Made by a program: the position numbers and the translations under genes. From an uncultured Clostridia bacterium (lineage in GTDB: Bacteria; Bacillota; Clostridia; Lachnospirales; CAG-274), in the NCBI GenBank assembly GCA_947585865.1, contig CANPXH010000017.1:1-45902 (forward strand): a stretch of 45,902 nt of DNA, in the 5' to 3' direction. Below the pieces are notes generated by a model, which saw nothing but the letters and a program-made list of their open reading frames with translations, did no database searches and had not been told where the DNA came from. Shown here in pieces: positions 31,432 to 40,203 of this stretch (position 1 is its first letter; each line of letters starts with the position of its first letter).

Positions 31432-31711
31432 ATTTTTCACTCCGTTCTTTGATATACTCTATGCTTTTGCCGAAATATTTTGTATTGCCATGCCTGCGCA
31501 TGGGGCTGTCGCATTGCCGTAAAATACAAAAACATATTGCCGACTCATCTTCGGTGCAAATCGGAGCGGGCTCCATTTCCCCCTTCAGACAAGTCATATG
31601 ATACCCTAAAATTTATAATTTGTCAATTTATATGGATAAAAAACTTGTGTATTTTACAATTATTTGTTATTATAATTATGTGATGTTTTTTATCAAAAGG
31701 AGATGAAATAT

Positions 31712-32173
31712 ATGAAGTGTCCATTTTGCGGCAAAGACGATACAAAGGTTATCGACACAAGAGCAATGGATGACAATACCGTTATAAGACGACGCAGATT
31801 TTGTGAAGGCTGTAATGAAAGATTTACTACCTATGAAAAAATAGATTCTATACCTCTTACCGTTGTTAAAAGTGACAATACAAGGGAGACCTTTGACAGG
31901 AACAAGCTTATAAAGGGCATACTTATAAGCTGCAGCAAAAGACCTGTGGCAAGAGAGCAGATAGAGGATCTTGCCAATGATATTGAGAACAGCATACTCA
32001 ATTCGGCCAAGAAAGAGGTTGCAAGCAAGGAAATAGGCGAGATGGTAATGGAAAAGCTCAAGGATATAGACGAAGTGGCATATGTGCGCTTTGCTTCCGT
32101 CTACCGTCAGTTTACGGATGTGGACAGCTTTATGAACGAGCTTGGCAGACTTTTGAAGGATAAGAACAAATAA
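31712..32173 (+). CDS. nrdR: Transcriptional repressor NrdR
   Basis: A 153-residue regulator of ribonucleotide reductase genes. An N-terminal zinc ribbon (MKCPFCG, then [12 protein letters not shown], with RRRRFC between) is followed by an ATP-cone domain ([19 protein letters not shown]). ATP/dATP binding to the cone controls DNA binding at NrdR boxes. The start at 31712 is set by AAGGAGATG; the ATG nine bases earlier is part of that ribosome site. No nrd genes are nearby. Confidence 0.96.
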   Translation: MKCPFCGKDDTKVIDTRAMDDNTVIRRRRFCEGCNERFTTYEKIDSIPLTVVKSDNTRETFDRNKLIKGILISCSKRPVAREQIEDLANDIENSILNSAKKEVASKEIGEMVMEKLKDIDEVAYVRFASVYRQFTDVDSFMNELGRLLKDKNK

Positions 32174-32187
32174 GGAGGCAATATATA

Positions 32188-32427
32188 ATGGATGTATATG
32201 TATGTGTTGGAAGCTCATGCCATATCAAGAATACAAAGGGCGTTATAGATAAAATAAATGCACGCATCAAAGCCGAGGGCCTTGAGGATAAAGTGGAATT
32301 AAAGGGCGCCTTCTGTATGGGCGAATGCTCTCAGCAGGGTGTATCGGTAAGGATAAACGACGTTATTTATTCCGTTATGGAAGAGGAAGCAGATAAATTT
32401 TTTGACGAGCATATTTTGAAGGCTTAG
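32188..32427 (+). CDS. Thioredoxin-like [2Fe-2S] ferredoxin domain protein
   Basis: A 79-residue protein with the NuoE/HoxE-type cluster ligands: CVGSSCHIKN near residue 6 and FCMGEC near residue 43. These four Cys would bind one [2Fe-2S] cluster and pass electrons. It lies ten bases before the [FeFe] hydrogenase gene and 14 bases after nrdR, so it is probably an electron-transfer partner of the hydrogenase. RBS AAGGAGG. Confidence 0.9.
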   Translation: MDVYVCVGSSCHIKNTKGVIDKINARIKAEGLEDKVELKGAFCMGECSQQGVSVRINDVIYSVMEEEADKFFDEHILKA

Positions 32428-32437
32428 GAGGTGCTGT

Positions 32438-33889
32438 ATGCAAAACATTACCGATATAAACCAAATCAAGATGGCTGTACTTCAAAAGATAGCCGAGCAC
32501 GCCTATGACGGCGTTCTTGAGGATAAAAAAGACGAGATACCCTTTGAGATAACAGATCCCATAAAGCCTTCATTCCGCTGCTGTGTGTACAGGGAAAGAG
32601 AGATATTGCGTCAGAGAGTAAGGCTTGGCATGGGCCGATTGCCTGCGGGGCTGCACTACAAGAACAGAAACAATTCTCAAATAGTGTATGTTATGAAGGC
32701 TGCCTGCGAGGGCTGTCCTATCGACAGATTTACCGTTACGAACAACTGTCACAACTGCCTTGCGCAAAAATGCATAAAGGCGTGTAAATTCGGCGCTATC
32801 ACCAAGACGCCTCACGGAGCTTACATAGACAAATCAAAATGCAGAAAATGCGGCCAGTGTGTAAAGGCCTGTCCTTATAATGCCATAGTCGATATAGAAA
32901 GGCCGTGTATTAAATCCTGCCCTGTGGAAGCGGTGGATATGGATGACAATGATCTTGCAAAGATCGATGAGAGCAAGTGCCTGAACTGCGGACAGTGTGT
33001 GCAGAATTGTCCTTTTGGAGCCATAGGCGTCGTATCCATGATGACCAATGTTATAAGCTCTATAACAAGAGGGCGTTCCGTATATGCCATGATAGCTCCC
33101 GCTATAGAAGGGCAGTTTGGCAATGCCACAGTGCCTGCTCTTATTGCTGCCATAAAGGATCTGGGCTTTAAGGACTGCTATGAGGTGGCATTAGGCGCTG
33201 ATGCGGTCGCATGGAGAGAAGCCGAGGAACTGGCGGAGAAGATATTGGAGGGCAAGAAAATGACAACATCTTGCTGTCCTGCCTTTTACAATATGATACA
33301 AAAGCATTACCCGGAGGTCAGAGATTGTGTTTCCACAACAGTTTCGCCTATGGTAGCTACGGCAAGGCTCATACGTTCAAGAGATCCCGAAGCCGAAATA
33401 GTATTTATAGGCCCTTGTATCGCCAAGAAAAATGAGGTTGTCTCAAGATATTTAAGTGAAATAAATGCTGCCATGACATTTGACGAGCTGGGCGCCATGT
33501 TTGCCGCCAAGGATATAGACCCCGAAAGCTATGAGGCTCAGGCTCAGGAGGCCACACGCTACGGCAAGGGCTTTGCCAGAAGCGGAGGCGTATCCGCTGC
33601 CGTTGCAAAGGTGTTTGAGGAAAAGGGATTGGATGCTCCCAAGGTAAAGGCCTGCAACGGCTGGGCCGAGTGCAAGGTGGCTCTCCAGATGCTCAAGCTG
33701 GGCAGGCTCACAGAGGATATAGTTGAGGGTATGAATTGTGAAGGCGGCTGTGTAAACGGCCCATGTAAGCAGACAGACCTTATCCTCAGCAAGAAGGTCT
33801 TTGACAAAAACGTAAATGTGGATAAAACGGAGATCGTTCAAAACTGTATGGACAACGGATTTGAGGATATAGAAATGCACAAGCATTAA
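32438..33889 (+). CDS. [FeFe] hydrogenase, ferredoxin-type clusters plus H-cluster domain
   Basis: A 483-residue enzyme that reduces protons or oxidises H2. The N-terminal half has a Cys-rich cluster region: CEGCP, CHNCLAQKCIKACKFGA, CRKCGQCVKACPYNA, CIKSCPVEA and CLNCGQCVQNCPFGA. The H-cluster motifs follow: TSCCPAF near residue 279, FIGPCIAKKNEV near 326 and EGMNCEGGCVNGPC near 436. The variant motifs and the lack of NADH- or formate-linked subunits suggest a group B monomeric-type hydrogenase. Whether it serves H2 release or sensing cannot be told from sequence. Maturation genes hydEFG are not in the window. Confidence 0.92.
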   Translation: MQNITDINQIKMAVLQKIAEHAYDGVLEDKKDEIPFEITDPIKPSFRCCVYREREILRQRVRLGMGRLPAGLHYKNRNNSQIVYVMKAACEGCPIDRFTVTNNCHNCLAQKCIKACKFGAITKTPHGAYIDKSKCRKCGQCVKACPYNAIVDIERPCIKSCPVEAVDMDDNDLAKIDESKCLNCGQCVQNCPFGAIGVVSMMTNVISSITRGRSVYAMIAPAIEGQFGNATVPALIAAIKDLGFKDCYEVALGADAVAWREAEELAEKILEGKKMTTSCCPAFYNMIQKHYPEVRDCVSTTVSPMVATARLIRSRDPEAEIVFIGPCIAKKNEVVSRYLSEINAAMTFDELGAMFAAKDIDPESYEAQAQEATRYGKGFARSGGVSAAVAKVFEEKGLDAPKVKACNGWAECKVALQMLKLGRLTEDIVEGMNCEGGCVNGPCKQTDLILSKKVFDKNVNVDKTEIVQNCMDNGFEDIEMHKH

Positions 33890-34107
33890 ATATGCCGCAG
33901 ACCGGCAAGACAATATCATACCGCAGGCTGCACAGACCTGTCTTTACCGAACCGAAAGGAATTTACGGTATATCTTAAATACCGCAGCTTGGCAAACAGT
34001 ATACAACCGAGATTGTAAAAAAATGTAAATTTTTTTATAAAACTTTAATGACCGTTACCCATAAAAATATGTTATAATCCCATTATCAACACTAAGGAGG
34101 ATCGCAT

Positions 34108-34548
34108 ATGAAAAAAATACTGAGTTTAGCTCTTGCGGGTATGCTTGCGTTTTCGGTCGCTGCCTGCGGGAACAGTGAGGAAGCGCCTAGTGATGCGCCT
34201 GCCGAGGAAATAACAGAGGCCGAAGATGAGCCTGCTGTTGTGGATATTGAAAATGTAGATGTGGAAAGCCTTGTTGTAAATACGTGCGGCAAGGATATCG
34301 ATGAGCTTTACATAAGCACGGGGCAGGGCTGGAGCGAAGAACTGCTCATGGGCACATCGGTCATGAACGGAGGAACTATGCCTGTTACCATAGGCTATAA
34401 TGCAAATTTGGAAAGCTATGACTTTAAGGCCGTATGCGGCGGCGAGGAAATAGAGTTCAAGGATATGTATTTCGACCCCACTCAGGTAAAGGGTATAACC
34501 ATAAATCTTACGGAAACAGAGGGCGGATACTTGGTAACTGCCGAATAA
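34108..34548 (+). CDS. Predicted lipoprotein, unknown function
   Basis: 146 residues with a lipoprotein signal peptide and lipobox VAAC (Cys at residue 20). An acidic linker (EEAPSDAPAEEITEAEDEP) precedes a small folded region of mostly beta strands: NTCGKDIDELYISTGQGW, PVTIGYNANLESYDFKAV. No family name was recognised with confidence. RBS AAGGAGGA and a -10-like TATAAT at about 34073. It is followed after 18 bases by a second lipoprotein gene, so the two are likely co-expressed. Confidence 0.8.
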   Translation: MKKILSLALAGMLAFSVAACGNSEEAPSDAPAEEITEAEDEPAVVDIENVDVESLVVNTCGKDIDELYISTGQGWSEELLMGTSVMNGGTMPVTIGYNANLESYDFKAVCGGEEIEFKDMYFDPTQVKGITINLTETEGGYLVTAE

Positions 34549-34566
34549 AGAGGTGACAGGGCGATC

Positions 34567-34974
34567 ATGAGAAGATTTATTGCAGGCTTATGTATCATTG
34601 CCGCTCTTACGGGCTGTGGGGAAAACACATATGTGCTCAGCGTACCTACGGCGGAGCAGGTGAGATCTGCCGAGATCATAGACAATGAGGATTATGAGCG
34701 CACCGTTATAACCGAACCCGAAGATATCAAGGCTATCGTTTCTGCTCTTGACAATATCAAAAAAAAGTCTGTGTCCGAAAGCATACAGGATTTTCCCGTA
34801 AATGCCGAGGATATCATAAGCGTCAACCTTGTCCTTGAAGAGGGCGGCGTTTTCAGCGGGTTTATTTACGAAAGAGGTAATAAATACTATTTTGAACAGC
34901 CATATAACGGCATTTATGCCATGAAAGAAAAAGATCATGATACGATTGAAGACCGTATGGATCAAGGGATGTGA
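34567..34974 (+). CDS. Predicted lipoprotein, DUF5301-like
   Basis: 135 residues with a short signal peptide and lipobox LTGC (Cys at residue 17). The mature part, with TEPEDIKAIVSALDNIKKKS near residue 50, then VLEEGGVFSGFIYERGNKYYFEQP, fits the general pattern of small Clostridia lipoproteins of the DUF5301 kind, but this is a tentative match. RBS GAGGTG. It ends just before the first large repeat copy. Confidence 0.7.
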   Translation: MRRFIAGLCIIAALTGCGENTYVLSVPTAEQVRSAEIIDNEDYERTVITEPEDIKAIVSALDNIKKKSVSESIQDFPVNAEDIISVNLVLEEGGVFSGFIYERGNKYYFEQPYNGIYAMKEKDHDTIEDRMDQGM

Positions 34975-35000
34975 CATACAATACGGCATACTGTCGACAA

Positions 35001-35030
35001 TCTGACCGATAGCTAAGGCTATCGGTCAGA
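35001..35030. repeat. Left locus-specific palindrome of repeat copy A
   Basis: A perfect 13-bp stem, TCTGACCGATAGC against GCTATCGGTCAGA, with a TAAG loop. The core ACCGATAGC recurs in the palindrome to the right of copy A at 35263-35284. CTGTCGA lies on both sides (34991 and 35031). Confidence 0.85.
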
Positions 35031-35262
35031 CTGTCGAAAAACAATATTTTGAAAGTAAATATGAATTAAGATAAAGAACAGCCTGCAAAAAAAGCGTCGC
35101 AGACTTTAATCCGCAGGAGGAATTCACTTCCTCCGAGGACAGGAACTTTTCTGTAATTTAGGCATAAATGCCTAAATTGCGGAAAACACGGCTGGTTCCT
35201 ACCACAGATAACTGAAAGAAATGCAAGCATTTCTTTCAAGCGTGTCGATTTTATCGACACGC
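35031..35262. repeat. Modular hairpin-rich intergenic repeat, copy A
   Basis: It shares three blocks in the same order with copy B: CTGTCGAAAAACAA onward (35031-35095), a 47-base identical block (35096-35142), and AAAACACGGCTGG onward (35183-35262). Hairpins: GGAGGAA/TTCCTCC at 35116-35134; GAAAGAAATGC/GCATTTCTTTC at 35214-35237; GCGTGTCGA/TCGACACGC at 35240-35262. A copy-specific insert at 35143-35182 carries its own 10-bp hairpin at 35155-35178. Overlapping short open frames look like shadow readings. With 35290-35475 it fills the gap before the carbonic anhydrase gene. Confidence 0.9.
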
Positions 35263-35289
35263 ACCGATAGCTTTAGCTATCGGTTTTTT
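35263..35289 (+). terminator. Right locus-specific palindrome of copy A, a terminator
   Basis: ACCGATAGCT pairs with AGCTATCGGT around a TT loop, followed by six T. It probably served as the terminator of the lipoprotein pair before the repeat arrived. Confidence 0.8.
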
Positions 35290-35475
35290 ATTGCCTATGC
35301 ATAGATAATATCACAGCGCTTATATCGTTTGGGGAAAGCTTTCGGGGGTCATTGAAAAATAGGCTTTATTTTGATATAATCGATATATGGCAAGCGCAGG
35401 AGCCGAAGGCATTATAGTAAAATGCAAGACAATATTATAAAATGTGCGGGCAAAACAATAAAAGGAGATGTCTTT

Positions 35476-36045
35476 ATGGAAGAAAACATAAGCGCAAAAG
35501 CTGCTGTTGAAAGATTAAGAGAAGGCAACGCCATGTATATGGCTGCCGAAAAGAGTCTTGTGGATACAAGCCACAGGCGAAGGCTTGATACGCTGGAAAA
35601 CGGCCAGCATCCCTTTGCCGCTATAGTTTCATGTTCCGATTCAAGGGTCATACCCGAAAGCATATTCGGCGCAGGTATAGGCGATCTGTTTGTCATACGT
35701 GTTGCGGGCAACGTTATAGACGATCACCAGCTTGGCTCTATAGAGTATGCGGCAGGACATTTGGGCATAAAGCTTATAGTTGTGCTGGGGCACACCCATT
35801 GCGGCGCCGTGGATGCCGCCATAAATCATGATCCTCAGGGCTATGTAAAGTTTATAACAGATGAGATATGCAATGCCATAGGCGATGAAAAAGACGAATA
35901 TAAGGCGTGCTGTCTCAATGTTCGCAACAGCGTGAAAATAATAGAAAACAGCCTTGAGATCAATAAGGAAGAAACAGAGCATGGCCTTAAGGTCATAGGC
36001 GCAGTCTATCACCTGGAAGACGGAAGAGTGGATATGGATATATGA
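35476..36045 (+). CDS. Beta-class carbonic anhydrase
   Basis: A 189-residue zinc enzyme that interconverts CO2 and bicarbonate. The zinc ligands and catalytic dyad are visible: SCSDSRVIPE near residue 52 (Cys and the Asp/Arg pair) and GHTHCGAV near residue 108 (His and Cys). RVAGNVIDD and GSIEYAAGHLGIKLIVVLGH are family hallmarks. The ATG at 35476 follows AAAGGAGATG; the frame is open 18 codons further without a ribosome site. The gene stands alone between repeat copies A and B. Confidence 0.93.
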   Translation: MEENISAKAAVERLREGNAMYMAAEKSLVDTSHRRRLDTLENGQHPFAAIVSCSDSRVIPESIFGAGIGDLFVIRVAGNVIDDHQLGSIEYAAGHLGIKLIVVLGHTHCGAVDAAINHDPQGYVKFITDEICNAIGDEKDEYKACCLNVRNSVKIIENSLEINKEETEHGLKVIGAVYHLEDGRVDMDI

Positions 36046-36071
36046 TATATTCAATTCATTACACGCTAAAT

Positions 36072-36350
36072 GGGGCGTGCAATGCACGCCCCAAACTGTC
36101 GAAAAACAATTTTGAGAGTAAATATGAATTAAAATAAAGAACAGCTTGCAAAAAAGCGCTGGTCACATTACTTCGTAATGTTGCTCGCCATGCATCCGGG
36201 TCGCAGACTTTAATCCGCAGGAGGAATTCACTTCCTCCGAGGACAGAAAACACGGCTGGTTCCTACCGCAGCTAACTGAAAGAAATGCCAAAAAGCATTT
36301 CTTTCAAGCGTGTCGATTTTATCGACACGCTTGAAGCGTGCAATGCACGC
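36072..36350. repeat. Modular hairpin-rich intergenic repeat, copy B, with its flanking palindromes
   Basis: The core is 36096-36330. Blocks shared with copy A are 36096-36158, 36200-36246 (47 bases identical to A) and 36247-36330. Hairpins lie at 36220-36238, 36278-36305 (same stem as A, longer loop) and 36308-36330. A different insert sits at about 36159-36199 with CATTAC-TTC-GTAATG at 36166-36180; the insert of copy A is missing. The palindromes to each side match each other, GGGGCGTGC/GCACGCCCC at 36072-36092 and GCGTGC/GCACGC at 36336-36350, but differ from those of copy A. Confidence 0.9.
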
Positions 36351-36396
36351 CCCCATTATTTTGTAAGCATTTGTAAATAGTTTATAAAAGCATCGG

Positions 36397-37494
36397 TTAT
36401 TTCAGCGTAACGTTATAGGTGCTTTCCTTTCCGTATTCGCCTGTGACGGCAATGGAATAAAAGCCTCTGTTTGTGGAAAGCTTTTTTATTTCTTCGGCGG
36501 AATTTATAATATAATTTTTTGTGCGGAATGTAAAAGCTGTCTTGCCCATGTTAAGGTTTTCGTTTATGAATTGCTCCAGCTCCTCCTCCGTGCTTACAAC
36601 AAAGCCGTTATAAATATGGTAGTTGTATTTATCTGCCGTACATTTGGGGAAGTTCTCTCTTTCCCATGTATGTGTTCTTGATATTTCCTCATCGGTGATA
36701 TTGAAATAATCATAGCGTTCTCTGTACGGAACATCGGGAGCGGGATCGTCGCTTGTAACATCTACGTGATAATAGTCGCCGTCAAGCCTTATCATGACCC
36801 ACATATGACCTATGCCGTTAGCCGAGCCTGTTACGAACTGCACGTCAAGTCCTGCCATTTTGCACATCAGATAGAAAAGATTGGCATAGGCCTCGCATAT
36901 ACCTTCCTTGTCCATAACTATGCCTGTTATGGTATGGGCTCTTCTGGGCACATTGTTTCCCGCAGGGCCGTATTTGTAATTATCCGTTATAAAGTTATGT
37001 ATAGCAAGCTCTCTGTCATATTCCGTTTTGCAGTCTTTTATTATGCTTGCCACAGCAGTCTTAACGGAGGAATACACCTGCTTTTCCTCAATATCCAGCT
37101 TGCTGTACAGCTTTTCGTTTGCCAGCACTCTCAGCATTTTGTAATTGGGATTGTATTCAAAGGAATAAGTTATCCTTGCTCTGCTTCCGTCTACATTTCC
37201 TTTTGCCGTAGTGGAAACGTCATAGGATCTGAGCTGTGAAAGCTCATATTCGTCAGCATCAAAATTTCTTATATTGAGAGTGATGCTGTCGTCCAGGCTG
37301 AGGTTGGCGTCTTTTATGGCGTCGAGCCATTCATCCTTGCTGTCTATCCTCTTTGACGGCTGTTCCTTGTAGGCTGAGCCCTTTATACCGGAATATATTG
37401 TTTTCCAAGCCGTTATTACATCCTCCATATTGTCTGCCACCACCGTTTGTGACATTATTATTATGGCTATTATTATAAGTATTATTTTCTTCAA
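36397..37494 (-). CDS. Secreted transglutaminase-like domain protein
   Basis: A 365-residue protein with a signal peptide (KKIILIIIAIIIMSQTVVA). The transglutaminase/protease-like core has the catalytic triad order Cys-His-Asp: DKEGICEAYANLFYLMCKMAG near residue 197 (Cys), GIGHMWVMI near 227 (His) and YYHVDVTSDD near 240 (Asp). Bacterial proteins of this kind act as peptidases or amidases at the envelope more often than as cross-linkers. A TTG start at 37494 is set by GGAGAG nine bases upstream. It lies 6 bases from the pseudouridine synthase gene. Confidence 0.85.
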   Translation of the reverse strand: MKKIILIIIAIIIMSQTVVADNMEDVITAWKTIYSGIKGSAYKEQPSKRIDSKDEWLDAIKDANLSLDDSITLNIRNFDADEYELSQLRSYDVSTTAKGNVDGSRARITYSFEYNPNYKMLRVLANEKLYSKLDIEEKQVYSSVKTAVASIIKDCKTEYDRELAIHNFITDNYKYGPAGNNVPRRAHTITGIVMDKEGICEAYANLFYLMCKMAGLDVQFVTGSANGIGHMWVMIRLDGDYYHVDVTSDDPAPDVPYRERYDYFNITDEEISRTHTWERENFPKCTADKYNYHIYNGFVVSTEEELEQFINENLNMGKTAFTFRTKNYIINSAEEIKKLSTNRGFYSIAVTGEYGKESTYNVTLK

Positions 37495-37500
37495 AATATA

Positions 37501-38232
37501 TCACTCTCCTTTGGATATGCGTTTTGCATATTCAAGCTCCTTGTCGTTAAGCGGTCTGTATTCTCCTTCTTTAAGCTTTTCATCCAGCCTTATTTCACCG
37601 AAGGCTGTCCTCTTAAGATATATGACCTTACAGCCGACAGCTTCAAACATTCTTTTTATTTGGTGGAATTTACCCTCGCTTATGACTACTTCCGTTACGG
37701 TAAAGTCGTTTCTTCTTTCTTTTATTATAAGCCTTGCGGGCTTGGTTGTAAAGTCTTTTAATTTGATGCCTGTGCCAAAGCTTTCTATGGCATCCTTATC
37801 CGCATTGCCCGTTACATAAGCGACATATCTTTTTTCTATATGTTTTTTGGGCGAAAGAGAATTATGGGCAAATGCGCCGTCATTTGTAAGTATCAAAAGC
37901 CCTACGGTATCTTTATCAAGACGGCCGACGGGAAAGAGACCAAAGCCCTTGTATTCTTCCGATATCAGCTCCAGCACCGTCTTGTCTTTTTTATCCTCCG
38001 TGGCGGACAGCACTCCTTGAGGCTTATTGAGCATTATATACACATATTTTTTTGCAGAAAGAATTTTTCCGTTTACGGATATTATATCCCTGTCTTCATC
38101 CAATTTGGTATTTGCGGACACTACGGTACTGCCGTTTACGCTTACCTGCCCTGTTTTTATAAGCTCCTTTGCCCGAGAGCGCGTATATGCTCCAAAGTGG
38201 GCAACAAGCTTGTCAAGTCTTGACAATGCCAA
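37501..38232 (-). CDS. RsuA-family rRNA pseudouridine synthase
   Basis: About 243 residues: an N-terminal S4 RNA-binding domain (RLDKLVAHFGAYTRSRAKEL) and a pseudouridine synthase domain with the catalytic Asp in VGRLDKDTVGLLILTNDG near residue 102. The closest role is 16S rRNA psi-516 synthase (RsuA), but RluB-type activity cannot be excluded. A TTG at 38232, with GAGGTG five bases upstream, is the more likely start; a GTG at 38241 is in frame and overlaps that site. Confidence 0.88.
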   Translation of the reverse strand: MALSRLDKLVAHFGAYTRSRAKELIKTGQVSVNGSTVVSANTKLDEDRDIISVNGKILSAKKYVYIMLNKPQGVLSATEDKKDKTVLELISEEYKGFGLFPVGRLDKDTVGLLILTNDGAFAHNSLSPKKHIEKRYVAYVTGNADKDAIESFGTGIKLKDFTTKPARLIIKERRNDFTVTEVVISEGKFHQIKRMFEAVGCKVIYLKRTAFGEIRLDEKLKEGEYRPLNDKELEYAKRISKGE

Positions 38233-38364
38233 AATATTCACCTCAAATTAATGAATTTGTAATGAAAATATTTGTGTACAAATCCTGTTGGATTTGATAT
38301 AATTATATTAAATATAATAAAAATTGTCAAAACAATATTTTATAAAGATCAGGAGGATAAAAAA

Positions 38365-38775
38365 ATGGCAATTATCAAGGAAGTTATTTGCACTGAGGCA
38401 GACGGTTCTATCAGCTTTGGCAACTACACTGTTGCGGAAAAGCAGAAGGTAGAGGGCTTTAAGGTCGGTGATGATATATATAAGGTGAGAACGCATAAGG
38501 ATGTCACACGTCTTTCCAAAAACGGAGATCTTGTGCTTGAGACAGTACCCGGCGCTACTGTACACAGCCTTAAGATAGGCGCAAAGGGCGCTTCATTTTC
38601 AATAGAAGGCAAGGGCAGCACCATGGTAACGACCGAGCTTGAAAAGGATACGAACTATTCCATATATATAGATGACGTAAATGTAGACAAAATAAAGAGC
38701 AATCTTTCAGGCAAGGTGAGCTTTAGCATAGAGCTCAATGATTCACCGCAGTCAGTAAGGATAGTAAAGCACTGA
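38365..38775 (+). CDS. Conserved hypothetical protein upstream of radA
   Basis: A 136-residue soluble protein beginning MAIIKEVICTEADGSISFGN, with mostly beta-strand character and no membrane segment. Similar proteins in Clostridia genomes are often labelled endosialidase, a label I do not trust because no catalytic motif is visible. RBS AGGAGGA seven bases before the ATG. It lies one base before the start of radA, so the two are translationally coupled. Confidence 0.75.
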   Translation: MAIIKEVICTEADGSISFGNYTVAEKQKVEGFKVGDDIYKVRTHKDVTRLSKNGDLVLETVPGATVHSLKIGAKGASFSIEGKGSTMVTTELEKDTNYSIYIDDVNVDKIKSNLSGKVSFSIELNDSPQSVRIVKH

Positions 38776-38776
38776 T

Positions 38777-40129
38777 ATGGCTAAGGCAAAGAGTAAATAC
38801 GTCTGCTCGGAATGCGGTTATGAGACTGTGAAATGGCTGGGCAAATGTCCGGCCTGCGGCTCCTTCGGTACTATAAACGAGGAGATCGTCACAACGGTAA
38901 AGAGCAGAGGCACAGGACTTTCCTCTGACGTCAGACCTCAGAGGCTCAGCGAAATAACAACGAAAGCTGAGGACAGGATATCCACAGGCTTGAGCGAACT
39001 GGACAGAGTACTGGGCGGCGGCCTTGTATCGGGTTCGCTTACTCTTGTCGGCGGCTATCCGGGCATAGGCAAGTCAACGCTTCTTTTGCAGATCTGTCAG
39101 AAATTGGGAGAGCAGGGCAAGAAAATACTGTATATATCGGGAGAGGAGTCTCCCCGCCAGATAAAGATGCGTGCAGACAGGCTTGGCATATATACGGATA
39201 TGCTCAAGCTCCTTTCCGAAACAAATATGACGGCTATAGAAAATGCCATAAATAAGGAAATGCCAGATCATGTAATAATAGATTCCATACAGACTGTCTA
39301 TATGGAGGAGGTATCCTCCGCACCGGGTTCAGTCACCCAAATAAGAGAAGCAACGTCAAAGCTTATGCATATATGCAAGAGCAGAGGCGTATCCGTTATA
39401 ATAGTAGGCCATGTTACAAAAGACGGAAGCATAGCAGGCCCCAGAGTTTTGGAGCATATGGTAGACACAGTGCTTTATTTTGAGGGAGACAAGACTGCCA
39501 GCTACAGACTTTTGAGAGCCGTAAAGAACCGTTTCGGCGGCACCAATGAGATAGGTGTGTTTGAAATGACGGGTCAGGGTCTCAAGCAGATACTTAATCC
39601 TTCGGCATATATGCTAAACGACAGACCTACCGATGTGTCGGGCACCGTTGTCACCTGTGCCATGGAAGGCACACGCCCGCTGCTCATAGAAGTGCAGGCT
39701 CTTGTCAGCTTCACAAGCTTCAATATGCCAAGAAGGATGTCAACAGGCATGGATTTCAACAGGGTAACGATACTTATAGCAGTTCTTGAAAAGCGTGCCG
39801 GCATTAAGCTTGGCAGCTATGATACCTATGTCAATATAACAGGAGGTATGCGTATAACGGAGCCGTCTCTCGATGCGGCCGTGGCGGCAGCCATTGCTTC
39901 CAGCTGCAGTGATGTGCCTATACCGCCGGATACGGTTATATTCGGAGAAATAGGTCTTACAGGCGAGATGAGAGCGGTGCCTATGGCGGAAAAGAGAGTA
40001 TCGGAGGCAGCGAAGCTGGGCTTTAAGCATTGCATAATACCAAAGGCAAATATAAATGGCAGCTTTGATATAAAAGGTGTTGAAGTAACAGGTGTCTCAA
40101 ATGTATCCGAGCTGCTTGAGGCTTTATAA
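38777..40129 (+). CDS. radA: DNA repair protein RadA (Sms)
   Basis: A 450-residue RecA-like helicase that processes recombination intermediates. The C4 zinc finger CSECGYETVKWLGKCPACG starts the protein. Walker A GGYPGIGKSTLL is near residue 93, Walker B-like VIIDSIQTVY near 170, the RadA motif KNRFGGTNEIGVF near 253, and a Lon-like C-terminal domain (ITGGMRITEPSLDAAVAAAI, GEIGLTGEMRAV) near 355-400. All parts are present. Confidence 0.97.
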   Translation: MAKAKSKYVCSECGYETVKWLGKCPACGSFGTINEEIVTTVKSRGTGLSSDVRPQRLSEITTKAEDRISTGLSELDRVLGGGLVSGSLTLVGGYPGIGKSTLLLQICQKLGEQGKKILYISGEESPRQIKMRADRLGIYTDMLKLLSETNMTAIENAINKEMPDHVIIDSIQTVYMEEVSSAPGSVTQIREATSKLMHICKSRGVSVIIVGHVTKDGSIAGPRVLEHMVDTVLYFEGDKTASYRLLRAVKNRFGGTNEIGVFEMTGQGLKQILNPSAYMLNDRPTDVSGTVVTCAMEGTRPLLIEVQALVSFTSFNMPRRMSTGMDFNRVTILIAVLEKRAGIKLGSYDTYVNITGGMRITEPSLDAAVAAAIASSCSDVPIPPDTVIFGEIGLTGEMRAVPMAEKRVSEAAKLGFKHCIIPKANINGSFDIKGVEVTGVSNVSELLEAL

Positions 40130-40203
40130 TAAAATACTGGACATATCATATATTTTGTTGTAAAATATGGTGATAAGGATAAAAACAGGAGGAATTCGGA
40201 ACT

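Noticed and set aside
31415..31597. A 60-residue minus-strand open frame overlapping the start of thrC, possible leader peptide
   Set aside because: Weak ribosome site, not enriched in Thr or Ile codons, and it overlaps the thrC start; no attenuator structure seen.
31441..31600. Possible T-box or other riboswitch upstream of thrC
   Set aside because: No AGGGTGGNACCGCG-like T-box core and no terminator/antiterminator pair were found.
35066..35260. Short minus-strand frames within the two repeats that share a segment (GGSEFLLRIKVCD)
   Set aside because: They arise because the repeat DNA is shared; frames are broken by the copy-specific inserts and lack ribosome sites.
34991..36350. CRISPR-like array from the repeated hairpins
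   Set aside because: There are only two large copies with no regular short repeat-spacer pattern and no cas genes in the window.
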